From Streptomyces silvae (lineage in GTDB: Bacteria; Actinomycetota; Actinomycetes; Streptomycetales; Streptomycetaceae), in the NCBI RefSeq assembly GCF_016745505.1, contig NZ_JAERUC010000147.1:26741-90740 (forward strand): a stretch of 64,000 bases of DNA, read 5' to 3'. Numbering within the stretch: the first letter of the stretch is position 1; every line of letters starts with the position of its first letter. Made by a program: the position numbers and the translations under genes. This document shows positions 8,117-16,540 of the stretch, piece by piece. The notes below the pieces were generated by a model. It ran no database searches. It worked only from the letters and a program-made list of their open reading frames with translations, and was not told the DNA's origin.

Positions 8117-9009
8117 CCGGTGCGCTCGGTGGCGGCGCGCGGCTGCACGGGCGCGGTCGCGGGGGCGCCCCCGGGGCGCGAGGGCTGCCAGCCGGGACCG
8201 CGGAAGATCCGCCCGGCCCGCTCGCCCCAGCTGGTGGCCGCCCGTACGTCGCGGGCGATGGCGGCGTACTCGTGGGTGGCGACACGGAACGGGTTGTGGG
8301 TGTCGATGTTCTTGGTGAGCCCGAAGACGGGACGCTCGGTCTCGGCGGTGAAGGAGCCGAAGAGCCGGTCCCAGACGATCAGGATCCCGCCGAAGTTCCG
8401 GTCGAGGTACCCGCCCTGGGAGGCGTGGTGGACCCGGTGGTGGGAGGGGGTGTTGAAGACGAACTCGAAGGGCCGGGGCAGCTTGCCGACCCGTTCGGTG
8501 TGCACCCAGAACTGGTAGACGAGGTTCGCCGATGAGCAGAAGGCGAGTGCGGCCGGGTGGACCCCGCAGGCGATGAGGGGCACGTAGAACGGCCAGACGG
8601 TCAGCGAGGTCCAGGGCTGCCGCAGCGCCGTCGTGAAGTTGAACTTCCGGCTGGAGTGGTGGACCACGTGGCAGGCCCAGAGGACCCGGATGACGTGGTG
8701 GCCCCGGTGGGACCAGTAGTAGAAGAAGTCCTGGGCGAGCAGCATCAGCAGGACCGTCCACCACAGGACGGGGACGCGCAGCGGGGTCAGTTCGTAGACG
8801 GCCGCGTAGATGGCGACGATGGGTATCTTCCACAGCAGGTCGAAGACCAGGCTGCCGAGTCCCATGGTGACGCTGGTGGCGGCGTCCTTGGCGTCGTACC
8901 CGGCGGCGTCCTCGTCCGGGTGAAGCCGGTAGGCCACCATTTCGAGGACGGTGAGCAGGACGAAGGCGGGGATCGACCACAGCACGACATCGGGCAGGTT
9001 CGGCTCCAT
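8113..9009 (-). CDS. Sterol desaturase / fatty acid hydroxylase family protein
   Basis: Membrane-bound di-iron oxygenase family member of 298 residues. The histidine clusters expected for two irons are visible: SHRGHH (about 109), HVVHHS (about 124), HTERVG and HHRVHHAS (about 195-203). Four or so hydrophobic helices lie at about 10-30, 50-70, 80-100 and 145-165. The C-terminal region after about 240 (heading to RIFRGPGWQPSRPGGAP) is soluble. The natural substrate in Streptomyces is unknown. Coupled to YhhN, it is the first gene of the operon. A perfect 8-bp-arm dyad lies about 78 bp upstream. Confidence 0.88.
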   Translation of the reverse strand: MEPNLPDVVLWSIPAFVLLTVLEMVAYRLHPDEDAAGYDAKDAATSVTMGLGSLVFDLLWKIPIVAIYAAVYELTPLRVPVLWWTVLLMLLAQDFFYYWSHRGHHVIRVLWACHVVHHSSRKFNFTTALRQPWTSLTVWPFYVPLIACGVHPAALAFCSSANLVYQFWVHTERVGKLPRPFEFVFNTPSHHRVHHASQGGYLDRNFGGILIVWDRLFGSFTAETERPVFGLTKNIDTHNPFRVATHEYAAIARDVRAATSWGERAGRIFRGPGWQPSRPGGAPATAPVQPRAATERTG

Positions 9010-9086
9010 GCGAGCACCGTAGAGGCGCCGGCGGGCTGCCGCTAGACGTTGTTACCCACAAGTATGCGAGACGCCCTGTCAGCAGC

Positions 9087-9107
9087 CTTTGGCACCTTCT
9101 GCCAAAG
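9087..9107. promoter_or_regulatory. Dyad CTTTGGCA-N5-TGCCAAAG upstream of the desaturase operon
   Basis: Perfect 8-bp inverted repeat with a 5-bp spacer, 78-98 bp upstream of the desaturase start. Size and AT-content suit a dimeric repressor operator better than a terminator, but a hairpin role cannot be excluded. The cognate regulator is unknown. Confidence 0.45.
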
Positions 9108-9142
9108 AGCGCCCGTCCCGGCTCCCCGGCCCGCCCGGCCAG

Positions 9143-9166
9143 GGGAAGCGGGAACAGGCGCTTCCC
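9143..9166 (-). terminator. Hairpin after the VIT gene
   Basis: GGGAAGCG (9143-9150) pairs with CGCTTCCC (9159-9166), loop of 8. It is 22 bp beyond the stop of the leftward VIT-family gene. Confidence 0.6.
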
Positions 9167-9187
9167 GTAAGGGAGTTGCCCCGGGCG

Positions 9188-9907
9188 TCAGACCCCCGCC
9201 GCCCCCAGCAGCGCCCCCGCCGCGTAGGTCACCCCCATGGCCACCGCTCCCCCGGCCATGTTCCGCAGCACCGCACGCCCTGCCGGCGCCTCGCCGAGCC
9301 GTGCGCTCCACCACCCCGTGAGGGCCAGCGCCGCGAGTACGGAGAGGACGGTGACGGGCAGCCGCGCCGCGGACGGCGGCAGCACGATCGCCAGGAGCGG
9401 CAGCAGCGCGCCCACCGTGAAGGCCAGGAAGCTCGCCCCCGCCGCGTGCCAGGGGTTGGTCAGCTCGTCCGGGTCGATGCCGAGCTCGACCTCCGCATGG
9501 GCGCGCAGCGCGTCGCGCCGGGTGAGCTGGACGGCGGCCTCCCGGGCCAGCCGGTTGCTCAGCCCCTTCTCCTCCAGCATCCCGGTCAGCTCGGCGAGCT
9601 CGGCCTCCGGGGTCTCCTCCAGCTCGCGCTTCTCCGTCGCCAGCGCGGCCTTCTCCGAGTCGCGCTGGGTGGACACCGACACGTACTCGCCCGCCGCCAT
9701 CGACATGGATCCCGCGAGCAGCCCCGCCAGGCCGGCCGTCAGCAGGGTGGAGCGGTCCCCGGTGGCGCCGGCCACACCGACGACGAGGCCCGCGGTGGAG
9801 ACCACCCCGTCGTTGGCGCCGAGCACCGCGGCCCGGAGCCAGTTGAGCCGGGTGCCGAGCCCGCCCGGGTGAGGTTCGTCGTGTGTCTGCGCCTGGGTGT
9901 CCGTCAC
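9188..9907 (-). CDS. VIT1/CCC1-family iron/manganese transporter
   Basis: A 239-residue membrane protein of the VIT1/CCC1 family; relatives move Fe2+ or Mn2+ across membranes. Family motifs are RAAVLGANDGVVSTAGLVVGV in helix 1 (about 24-45) and SMSMAAGEYVSVSTQRD in helix 2 (about 67-83). A charged cytosolic metal-binding segment follows, rich in Glu (about 85-140), then three C-terminal helices. Start is GTG (MTDTQAQ); no strong ribosome site is seen, so the start is the least certain part. It stands alone, divergent from the exonuclease gene. Confidence 0.87.
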   Translation of the reverse strand: MTDTQAQTHDEPHPGGLGTRLNWLRAAVLGANDGVVSTAGLVVGVAGATGDRSTLLTAGLAGLLAGSMSMAAGEYVSVSTQRDSEKAALATEKRELEETPEAELAELTGMLEEKGLSNRLAREAAVQLTRRDALRAHAEVELGIDPDELTNPWHAAGASFLAFTVGALLPLLAIVLPPSAARLPVTVLSVLAALALTGWWSARLGEAPAGRAVLRNMAGGAVAMGVTYAAGALLGAAGV

Positions 9908-10067
9908 CCGGGGAGCGTCTCACCGCACCCTCCCCCGGCGCATCCCCGACCCGCGCCGGCGGCCGTGTCTCCGGCCCCGCCGCCAACTGCTCCGCGTGCC
10001 CTCCCGGTTCGCGGCGGAGGGCGCCCGGATGGGCTGCTGTCGGTCCCGGCCCGTATTCTCTGTGACC

Positions 10068-11069
10068 ATGCTCGACGACCGTCAGACCGCAGCGCCGTGG
10101 CCGGCCGCGTATCCCCAGGGGTACGCGGTCGTCGACGTGGAGACCACCGGACTCGCCCGCGACGACCGGATAGTGTCCGCTGCCGTGTACCGCCTGGACG
10201 CGAGAGGCGCCGTCGAGGACCACTGGTACACGCTGGTGAACCCCGAGCGGGATCCCGGCCCCGTCTGGATCCACGGGCTGACCAGCGATGTCCTGGAGGG
10301 CGCGCCGCTCTTCCCCGAGGTGGCGGCGGAGCTGTCCGAGCGGCTCGCCGGGCGGGTGCTCGTCGCCCACAACGCCGCCTTCGACTGGTCGATGATCGCC
10401 CGGGAGTACGCACGGGCGGCGGTGACCGCGCCCGTCGAGCAGCGGCTGTGCACGATCGCGCTCGCCAAGGAGCTCCGGCTGCCGCTGCCCAACCACAAGC
10501 TGGAGTCGCTGGCCGCGCACTTCGGCGTGGTGCAGCAGCGCGCGCACCACGCGCTGGACGACGCGCGGGTGCTGGCCGAGGCGTTCCGCCCGAGCCTGCA
10601 CGCGGCGGCCAGGGACGGGGTGCGGCTGCCGCTCCTGGAGTGCCGCCCGCTGACGGAGTGGTACGACTCCCCGGTGACCCCGCGCTCCGGCTACCGGCCC
10701 GCGCAGGCCCAGGGCAGCTGGCGTCCCTCGCGCAAGCGCCCGGCGTGCCCGTATCCCAACCCCGGGCGCTACGAGTCGGACAAACCACTCATGCAGGGCA
10801 TGCGGGTGGCCTTCTCCGGGGACACCTCGATCGACCGGGAGCTCCTGGAGGACCGCGCCGTGGAGGCCGGTCTGCACGTGGCGACCAGCGTGTCGCGGCT
10901 GACGAGCCTCCTCGTCACCAACGACCCGGACTCGGCGACGTCCAAGACGGTGAAGGCGAAGTCGTTCGGCACGCCGATCCTGGAGGAGAGCGCCTTCACC
11001 CATCTGCTGAGGGACGTGGCCCCGGCCACGGCGGTCGCCGTGCCGAAGCCGTCACCGTCATCGGAGTGA
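10068..11069 (+). CDS. DEDDh 3'-5' exonuclease with BRCT-like C terminus
   Basis: A 333-residue protein resembling DNA polymerase III epsilon. The exonuclease part (about 18-180) shows VVDVETTG (Asp23, Glu25), the VAHNAAFDWSM box (Asp near 107) and HHALDDARVL near 165. After a Pro/Arg-rich linker (about 200-235), residues about 240-325 (MRVAFSGDTSIDRELLEDRAVEAG ... LVTNDPDSATSKTVKAKSFG) look like a BRCT fold, as in other actinobacterial proteins of this type. It probably acts in DNA repair or proofreading outside the replicase. Start ATG at 10068 follows a TATTCT-like element and TGTGACC. No partner gene is evident. Confidence 0.85.
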   Translation: MLDDRQTAAPWPAAYPQGYAVVDVETTGLARDDRIVSAAVYRLDARGAVEDHWYTLVNPERDPGPVWIHGLTSDVLEGAPLFPEVAAELSERLAGRVLVAHNAAFDWSMIAREYARAAVTAPVEQRLCTIALAKELRLPLPNHKLESLAAHFGVVQQRAHHALDDARVLAEAFRPSLHAAARDGVRLPLLECRPLTEWYDSPVTPRSGYRPAQAQGSWRPSRKRPACPYPNPGRYESDKPLMQGMRVAFSGDTSIDRELLEDRAVEAGLHVATSVSRLTSLLVTNDPDSATSKTVKAKSFGTPILEESAFTHLLRDVAPATAVAVPKPSPSSE

Positions 11070-11132
11070 ACCGGGGACGACTCGCCCCGCGCGGGCTCGC
11101 CCCCCGCCGCCCGGCGTCCCACCCTGTGGCGC

Positions 11133-11366
11133 ATGGCACGTTGTGAGGTTTGCGGAAACGACTACGGGATGTCCTTCGAGGTGCACGCGCAGGGCGCGGT
11201 GCACGTCTTCGACTGCTTCTCCTGCGCCATTCACCGCATGGCGCCCATCTGTGAGCACTGCCGGGTCCAGGTCATCGGCCAGGGCGTCGAGGTCGGCGGC
11301 CACTGGTACTGCGGCGGCCACTGCGCCCGCGCCGAGGGAAGGACGGGCATCGTGGACAAAGTATGA
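11133..11366 (+). CDS. Cysteine-rich zinc-binding mini-protein, unknown role
   Basis: A 77-residue protein with cysteines at 4, 7, 28, 31, 40, 43, 60 and 64, plus histidines at 24, 34, 42, 57 and 63. The pairs C-x2-C / C-x2-CxxH / C-x2-C / C-x3-C are enough for two metal sites, so it reads as a double zinc-ribbon or LIM-like fold. I recall similar proteins called prokaryotic metallothionein-like, without known function. It starts 63 bp after the exonuclease gene on the same strand and could be co-transcribed. No membrane segment or signal peptide. Confidence 0.7.
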   Translation: MARCEVCGNDYGMSFEVHAQGAVHVFDCFSCAIHRMAPICEHCRVQVIGQGVEVGGHWYCGGHCARAEGRTGIVDKV

Positions 11367-11434
11367 CGGGCCCACCCGTCCGCACGGGGACCCCTCCGTG
11401 CCGCACCCCATGACCCCGGTTGTACGGTCATGGG

Positions 11435-12235
11435 GTGTACCGCTTCCTGTTGACCCGGCAGTGGGTGATCCTCACCCTCCTCGTCCTCGCCATGATTCCC
11501 ACGATGGTGGAGCTGGGTTTCTGGCAGCTGCACCGGCATGAACACCGGGTCGAGCAGAACGCGCTGATCACCCGGAACCTGGAGGCGGCGCCGGTCTCCG
11601 TCACCCGCCTCACCTCCCCCGGGCACACCGTCCCGCGCTCCGACTACTGGCGCGCCGTGAAGGCCACCGGGACGTTCGACACCGAGCACGAGGTCGTCGT
11701 ACGCCGCCGTACCTCGCAGGACGAGCGCATCGGCGTCCTGGTCCTGACCCCGCTGAACCTCAAGGGCGGCGGCACCGTCCTGGTGAACCGCGGCTGGGTC
11801 CCGGCCGCGGAGGACCAGCAGGCCTTCCCCGAGGTCCCCGCCCCGCCGCGCGGCGAGGTCACCGTCACGGGCCGGCTCAAGGCGGACGAGACGACGAGCG
11901 CCAGCGGGATCAAGGACCTCGAAGGGCTGCCCGACCGCCAGGTGATGCTGATCAACAGCTCCCAGCAGTCGCACCTGCTCGGCCGCCCCGTCCTCGGCGG
12001 GTACGTCGAGCTGACCGCCCCCGAACCGGCCGACGGCAGCCCCGAGACGATCGCCGCCCCCGACGACAGCTCCATCGGCCCGCACATGGCGTACGCCGTC
12101 CAGTGGTGGCTCTTCGCCGCCGGCGTCCCCGTCGGCTGGGTGATTCTCGTACGCCGGGAGAAGCGCGACCGCGAGGAGGCCGCCGCCGACCAGGACGGGG
12201 ACACGGCGGCGAAGCCGGAGCCGGCGACCGCGTAG
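11435..12235 (+). CDS. SURF1 family protein
   Basis: A 266-residue inner membrane protein of the SURF1/Shy1 family, which helps assemble haem-copper cytochrome c oxidase. Layout is typical: an N-terminal helix (about 8-27, ending GFWQLHRHEHR, the conserved W-Q-L-x-R signature), a periplasmic-side domain with VVVRRRT, LVNRGWVPAAEDQQ and GGYVEL, then a C-terminal helix (about 213-232, HMAYAVQWWLFAAGVPVGW). I start at GTG 11435 (YRFLLTRQW), where homology begins; an in-frame TTG five codons earlier is possible, and no good ribosome site is visible for either. The tail is Glu/Ala rich. Confidence 0.88.
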   Translation: MYRFLLTRQWVILTLLVLAMIPTMVELGFWQLHRHEHRVEQNALITRNLEAAPVSVTRLTSPGHTVPRSDYWRAVKATGTFDTEHEVVVRRRTSQDERIGVLVLTPLNLKGGGTVLVNRGWVPAAEDQQAFPEVPAPPRGEVTVTGRLKADETTSASGIKDLEGLPDRQVMLINSSQQSHLLGRPVLGGYVELTAPEPADGSPETIAAPDDSSIGPHMAYAVQWWLFAAGVPVGWVILVRREKRDREEAAADQDGDTAAKPEPATA

Positions 12236-12309
12236 GCCCGGGGCGGCGCCGTTCTGTTCGTACGGCTTCGGCTGCTTAACGGGGCTCAGGTTCGGGAAGA
12301 CGCCAGAGC

Positions 12310-14103
12310 GTGACCCCACGCATCGAGGACTACGCCATCATCGGCGATCTCCAGACCGCCGCTCTGGTCGGCAGGAACGGTTCTGTCGACTGGCTCTGTC
12401 TGCCCCGCTTCGACTCGGGCGCCTGCTTCGCGGCCCTGCTCGGCGACGAGGACAACGGCCACTGGCGCATCGCCCCCCAGGGCACGGACAGCACCGAGAC
12501 CTGCACCCGGCGCGCCTATGTGGAGGACTCCCTGGTCCTGGAGACCTTCTGGGAGACCAGGACCGGGATCGTCAAGGTCATCGACTTCATGCCGCAGCGC
12601 GACAAGGCCCCCGACGTCATGCGGATCGTCGAGGGCGTCAGCGGCAGCGTCGACATGAGCTCCGTCCTGCGGCTGCGGTTCGACTTCGGCTCCGTGGTCC
12701 CGTGGATGCGCCGCTCGCACGGCCACCGGGTGGCCGTGGCGGGCCCCGACTCCGTCTGGCTGCGCAGCGAGCCGGCGGTGAAGACATGGGGCCAGCAGTT
12801 CAGCACCTGCTCCTCCTTCACGGTCTCCGAGGGCGAGAGCGTGGCGTTCGTCCTCACCTGGCACCCCTCGCACTCCCCTCGCCCCAAGCTGATCGACCCT
12901 CACAAGGCGCTGAAGCACACCCTCACCGACTGGGCGAAGTGGGCGGCGCGCTGCACGTACCACGGCAGGCACCGGGAGGCGGTGCTCCGCTCCCTGATCA
13001 CGCTGAAGGCGCTCACCTACGCTCCCACCGGCGGGATCGTGGCGGCCCTGACGACCTCGATCCCGGAGGAGATCGGGGGCGTACGGAACTGGGACTACCG
13101 CTACTGCTGGCTGCGCGACTCCACCCTCACCCTGGCCGCCATGATCTCGGTCGGCTACATGGAGGAGGCGGCCGCCTGGCGGGACTGGCTGCTGCGGGCC
13201 GTGGCCGGTGACCCCGCCGACCTCCAGATCATGTACGGGCTGGCCGGCGAGCGAAGACTTCCCGAGACGGAGCTGCCGTGGCTGCGGGGGTACGAGAACT
13301 CCCTGCCGGTCCGCATCGGCAACGCCGCCGTGCGGCAGCAGCAGCTCGACGTGTACGGCGAGGTCATCGACTCGCTCCGGCTGGCCCGCAACGCCGGGCT
13401 CCACGACAAGCCGCACGCCTGGAACCTCCAGCTCAGCCTGTTGGGCTTCCTGGAGTCCACCTGGCGTGAGACGGACGAGGGCCTGTGGGAGGTCCGCGGG
13501 CAGCGCCGCCACTTCGTGCACTCCAAGGTGATGGCCTGGGTCGCGGCCGACCGCGCGGTGCGCACCCTGGAGGAGAACCCGGACCTGCCGGGCGACGCCG
13601 ACCGGTGGCGGGCGATGCGGGACGCCGTGCACGCGGAGGTCTGCGAGAAGGGCTACGACCCCGTACGCAACACCTTCACCCAGTACTACGGCTCCGAGGA
13701 GCTGGACGCCTCGACGCTGCTCATCGTGCGCACCGGCTTCCTGCCGCCCGACGACCCCCGGGTGACCGGGACCGTCGACGCGGTGCGCCGCGAGCTCGCC
13801 CACGACGGTCTGATCCGCCGCTACAGCACCGAGGGCGGGTCGGTGGACGGCCTACCGGGTGACGAGGGGGCCTTCATCGCCTGCTCGTTCTGGCTGGTCG
13901 ACGCGCTGAAGCGGACGGGCCGCACGGACGAGGCCGAGGAGCTCTTCGAACGGCTGCTGGAGCTGCGCAACGACGTGGGCCTGCTGGCCGAGGAGTACGA
14001 CTCGGTGGCCTGCCGTCAGCTCGGGAACTACCCGCAGGCGTTCAGCCACATCGGTCTGGTGAACAGCGCGGTCGACCTCGCCGGTGAGGACTTGGCAGGA
14101 TAG
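12310..14103 (+). CDS. Glycoside hydrolase family 15 protein (glucoamylase/trehalase-like)
   Basis: A 597-residue cytoplasmic enzyme. The N-terminal part (IEDYAIIGDLQTAALVGRNGSVDWLCLPRFDS) is the trehalase-like N-terminal domain (residues 1 to about 170). The GH15 barrel follows, with GGVRNWDYRYCWLRDST (about 256-272) carrying the catalytic acid region and GLLAEEYDS near 560 carrying the base. No signal peptide is present. Actinobacterial members of this class act on trehalose or short alpha-glucans; which one cannot be told here. Start GTG at 12310, after GGGAAGACGCCAGAGC. The stop lies 4 bp before the SDR gene, so the two form an operon. Confidence 0.88.
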   Translation: MTPRIEDYAIIGDLQTAALVGRNGSVDWLCLPRFDSGACFAALLGDEDNGHWRIAPQGTDSTETCTRRAYVEDSLVLETFWETRTGIVKVIDFMPQRDKAPDVMRIVEGVSGSVDMSSVLRLRFDFGSVVPWMRRSHGHRVAVAGPDSVWLRSEPAVKTWGQQFSTCSSFTVSEGESVAFVLTWHPSHSPRPKLIDPHKALKHTLTDWAKWAARCTYHGRHREAVLRSLITLKALTYAPTGGIVAALTTSIPEEIGGVRNWDYRYCWLRDSTLTLAAMISVGYMEEAAAWRDWLLRAVAGDPADLQIMYGLAGERRLPETELPWLRGYENSLPVRIGNAAVRQQQLDVYGEVIDSLRLARNAGLHDKPHAWNLQLSLLGFLESTWRETDEGLWEVRGQRRHFVHSKVMAWVAADRAVRTLEENPDLPGDADRWRAMRDAVHAEVCEKGYDPVRNTFTQYYGSEELDASTLLIVRTGFLPPDDPRVTGTVDAVRRELAHDGLIRRYSTEGGSVDGLPGDEGAFIACSFWLVDALKRTGRTDEAEELFERLLELRNDVGLLAEEYDSVACRQLGNYPQAFSHIGLVNSAVDLAGEDLAG

Positions 14104-14107
14104 GGCC

Positions 14108-14863
14108 ATGGATCTTGGACTGAAGGACCGTGTGTACATCGTCACCGGGGCCACCCGCGGGCTGGGCAACGCCACCGCGCGCGCCCTCGCCGCCGACGGC
14201 GCGAAGGTGATCGTCTCGGGCCGTGACGAGAAGACGGCCGCCGAGGCCGCCGCCGAGCTGGGCCCCGACGCGGTCGGCGTCGGCTCGGACAACGCCGACC
14301 CGCTGGCCGCCCGGCGGCTGGTGGACGCCGCGAAGGAACGCTTCGGCCGGCTGGACGGCATCCTCATCAGCGTCGGCGGCCCGGCCCCGGGCTTCGTCGC
14401 CGACAACACGGACGACCAGTGGCAGTCGGCCTTCGAGTCGGTCTTCCTCGGTGCCGTACGGCTGGCCCGTACGGCGGCGGAGACGCTCGGCGAGGGCGGT
14501 GTCATCGGCTTCGTCCTGTCCGGGTCCGTGCACGAGCCGATCCCCGGCCTGACCATCTCCAACGGTCTGCGCCCGGGCCTCGCCGGCTTCGCCAAGTCCC
14601 TCGCCGACGAGCTGGGCCCACGCGGCATCCGTGTCGTCGGGGTGCTGCCGGCCCGTATCGACACGGACCGGGTGCGCGAGCTGGACGCCCTGTCGGGCGA
14701 CGCGGAGGCCGCCCGTACGGCGAACGAGGCGCGCATCCCGCTGCGCCGCTACGGCACCCCGGAGGAGTTCGGGAAGACCGCGGCCTTCCTGCTCTCCCCG
14801 GCCGCCTCCTATCTGACGGGCATCATGGTGCCGGTCGACGGCGGCGCCCGGCACGGCTTCTGA
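14108..14863 (+). CDS. SDR family oxidoreductase lacking the usual catalytic Tyr
   Basis: A 251-residue Rossmann protein. The cofactor motif TGATRGLG is at about 12-19. Where classical SDRs have Tyr-x3-Lys, this protein reads LTISNGLRPGLAGFAKSLADEL, so the Tyr is absent (Asn/Gly in its place) while a Ser cluster (LSGSVHEP) is present. I recall a subgroup of 3-oxoacyl-ACP-reductase-like SDRs with this SN-LR pattern, so it may be a real subfamily and not decay. The C-terminal PVDGGARHGF is normal. It sits 4 bp after the GH15 gene and is probably co-translated with it. The substrate is unknown. Confidence 0.85.
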   Translation: MDLGLKDRVYIVTGATRGLGNATARALAADGAKVIVSGRDEKTAAEAAAELGPDAVGVGSDNADPLAARRLVDAAKERFGRLDGILISVGGPAPGFVADNTDDQWQSAFESVFLGAVRLARTAAETLGEGGVIGFVLSGSVHEPIPGLTISNGLRPGLAGFAKSLADELGPRGIRVVGVLPARIDTDRVRELDALSGDAEAARTANEARIPLRRYGTPEEFGKTAAFLLSPAASYLTGIMVPVDGGARHGF

Positions 14864-14876
14864 CGGCGGGGCCGCG

Positions 14877-14900
14877 GGCGGCGGGGCGCTTCCCGCCGCC
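14877..14900. terminator. Terminator hairpin between SDR and AmaP genes
   Basis: GGCGGCGGG (14877-14885) pairs with CCCGCCGCC (14892-14900) around GCGCTT. It lies between the convergent SDR and amaP-like genes. Confidence 0.65.
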
Positions 14901-14917
14901 GAAGAAGGGGCGGCCGG

Positions 14918-15496
14918 TCAGTTCACCCGCTCCGCGCGGTGCTTGACGGCCTTCAGACGGACCTCGGCGGGCAGTTCCTCCAGCCCGGCCGAGGTCCGGG
15001 CGTGGGCCACCGCCCCCTCGGAGACCCCGCGCAGCACCAGTCCGGGGGTGGCGTGCGGTTCCATCAGCAGCCGGAGCCGGGCCCGCGGGGCGGTCCGCCG
15101 GCCGGTCAGTGTGGCCCTGGCGTCGGAGACCCCGTCCAGGGCCTCCGCCTCGTCGCCGAGCACACCCTCCAGGGCCTTGCCGCGCAGAAGCGCTCCCTCG
15201 CCGTCGCCGCTGTCGACCAGCACCTCGGCGAGGCGCCCGCGGCGCAGCTGGGCCAGGAGCCACCACAGCGCGAGGACCACCAGGACGGCGAGGACCGCGA
15301 TGACGGTCGGCCACCACCAGCCCTCGTCACGCCACCTGGTGCGGTCGGCCTTGCTCAGCAGCACGTCGTCCTTGCCGTCGAAGGGCCACCAGGAGGGCAC
15401 GGACACGCCGAGCCCGGTCGCGAGGACTGCGCCTCCCACGACGACGAGGATCAGCCCTGCCAGGCCGAGCAGGACCCGGTTGACGGTCTTGATCAC
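14918..15496 (-). CDS. amaP: AmaP-like alkaline shock membrane anchor protein
   Basis: A 192-residue protein with an N-terminal helix (about 6-28), a periplasmic loop (WWPFDGKDDVLLSKADRTRW), a second helix (about 63-85) and a cytosolic Asp23-like C-terminal domain (about 90-190). In Staphylococcus, AmaP anchors Asp23 at the membrane; I infer the same role here. Start is GTG (IKTVNRVLLGLAG) with AGGGG upstream, 4 bp after the DUF6286 gene. It is the last of five genes in the operon. The open frame further upstream is shadow sequence. Confidence 0.82.
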   Translation of the reverse strand: MIKTVNRVLLGLAGLILVVVGGAVLATGLGVSVPSWWPFDGKDDVLLSKADRTRWRDEGWWWPTVIAVLAVLVVLALWWLLAQLRRGRLAEVLVDSGDGEGALLRGKALEGVLGDEAEALDGVSDARATLTGRRTAPRARLRLLMEPHATPGLVLRGVSEGAVAHARTSAGLEELPAEVRLKAVKHRAERVN

Positions 15497-15500
15497 GGGG

Positions 15501-16187
15501 TCACCCCTTCTTCGCCGGCCGGCGCACGTGCACGGAGAGGCCGGGCGGCCGGGCCAGGCCCAGCTCGCTGATGGCGTGGGACAGGACGGTGTCCAGGTCG
15601 GCCCGGACGTCGTCGAGTTCACGGAAGTGCGAGAGGGCGCGCACGGTCGCCTTGCGCCGGCTCATCTTCACCCGTACGGACTGCACCCCGGCCACCTCCA
15701 CGGCCCGGTCCCGCAGGACGAGGGCGGCGGCGGTCCGGTCGAGCCCGGCCCGTACACCGGCGTGCCGGCGGCTCATGGGGAGCAGGGCACGCAGTCCAGG
15801 GGTGAGCGCGAGGAGGAGCAGCCAGAGGCCCAGTGCGGCCGCCAGCGCCGACGCCGCGAGGACCCATACGTCGTCGAGGTGACGGCTCGCCAGGTCGTCG
15901 GCGGCGGTGCGCCGCCACTGCATGGCCGGGTGGTCGGCCCGCACCGCGGCGACGTCGTAGAGCAGGAGTCCGCACCCCCCGAGCACGACGAGCGCGACCA
16001 GGGCCGCGGGGATCCTGCGCCCGGACCAGAACCGGCCCGCCCTGCCGCCCGGCTCCCCCCGTGCGGGGGCGGGTTCGTAGCTGGAGCCCGACGCGGACTG
16101 GTCCATCTCCAGCACACCGCCGGACGGCGCCGACTCGACGGTGGGCAGGCGCCGCGTACTGTTCTCCGGCTCCTGGGGCTCGGTCAT
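15501..16187 (-). CDS. DUF6286 family membrane protein of the Asp23 operon
   Basis: A 228-residue protein. The first 55 residues are acidic/Ser/Pro rich and look disordered. Two membrane helices (about 59-77 and 108-130) flank a loop, and a soluble C-terminal domain (about 140-225: VEVAGVQSVRVKMSRRKATVRA) resembles the beta-alpha pattern of Asp23/AmaP domains. I recall it as DUF6286, an Actinobacteria-only family found with Asp23; function unknown. Its ATG overlaps the stop of the upstream Asp23 gene (ATGA, 16184-16187). Confidence 0.78.
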   Translation of the reverse strand: MTEPQEPENSTRRLPTVESAPSGGVLEMDQSASGSSYEPAPARGEPGGRAGRFWSGRRIPAALVALVVLGGCGLLLYDVAAVRADHPAMQWRRTAADDLASRHLDDVWVLAASALAAALGLWLLLLALTPGLRALLPMSRRHAGVRAGLDRTAAALVLRDRAVEVAGVQSVRVKMSRRKATVRALSHFRELDDVRADLDTVLSHAISELGLARPPGLSVHVRRPAKKG

Positions 16188-16540
16188 CGGGTGCTCCCCT
16201 CCGGTGCGTTGCCCGCTCCCGACCGGTGCAGCCGTTCGACCTGCACCGCCACTTCGGGCACTTCCATGCCCGCCAGGGCTTTTACCCGCTCACCGACGCG
16301 ACGACGCACCGCGCCGCACTGACGGCCGATGTCGCAGGGGTAGGCGAGGTCGAGGGTGACCCGCACCCGGGCGGTGTCGCGGTGCACGGTGACGGTGGCA
16401 CGCGGCGCGTCGGCGTCCTTGGGCGGCCGCTCGTCCACGGCCTCCTTCGCCGCCTGTGCGGCGATCTTCGCCACGACCCGGTCGGCGATCCGGGTCTGCC
16501 CGCGCTCGGCGGCGCCGACCGGCCCTGTCACCCCCGTCAC
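16184..16540 (-). CDS. Asp23/Gls24 family envelope stress protein (second copy)
   Basis: A 118-residue soluble Asp23-domain protein. The pattern G-Q-T-R-I-A-D-R-V-V-A-K-I-A near residue 14, a beta-strand block ATVTVHRDTARVRVTLDLAYP (about 47-67) and the helix RVGERVKALAGMEVPEVAVQVERL match the family. It begins with GTG overlapping the stop of the small membrane protein gene (GTGA, 16537-16540) and ends overlapping DUF6286, so all three are tightly coupled. It is shorter and less conserved than the first Asp23 gene of the operon. Confidence 0.82.
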   Translation of the reverse strand: MTGVTGPVGAAERGQTRIADRVVAKIAAQAAKEAVDERPPKDADAPRATVTVHRDTARVRVTLDLAYPCDIGRQCGAVRRRVGERVKALAGMEVPEVAVQVERLHRSGAGNAPEGSTR

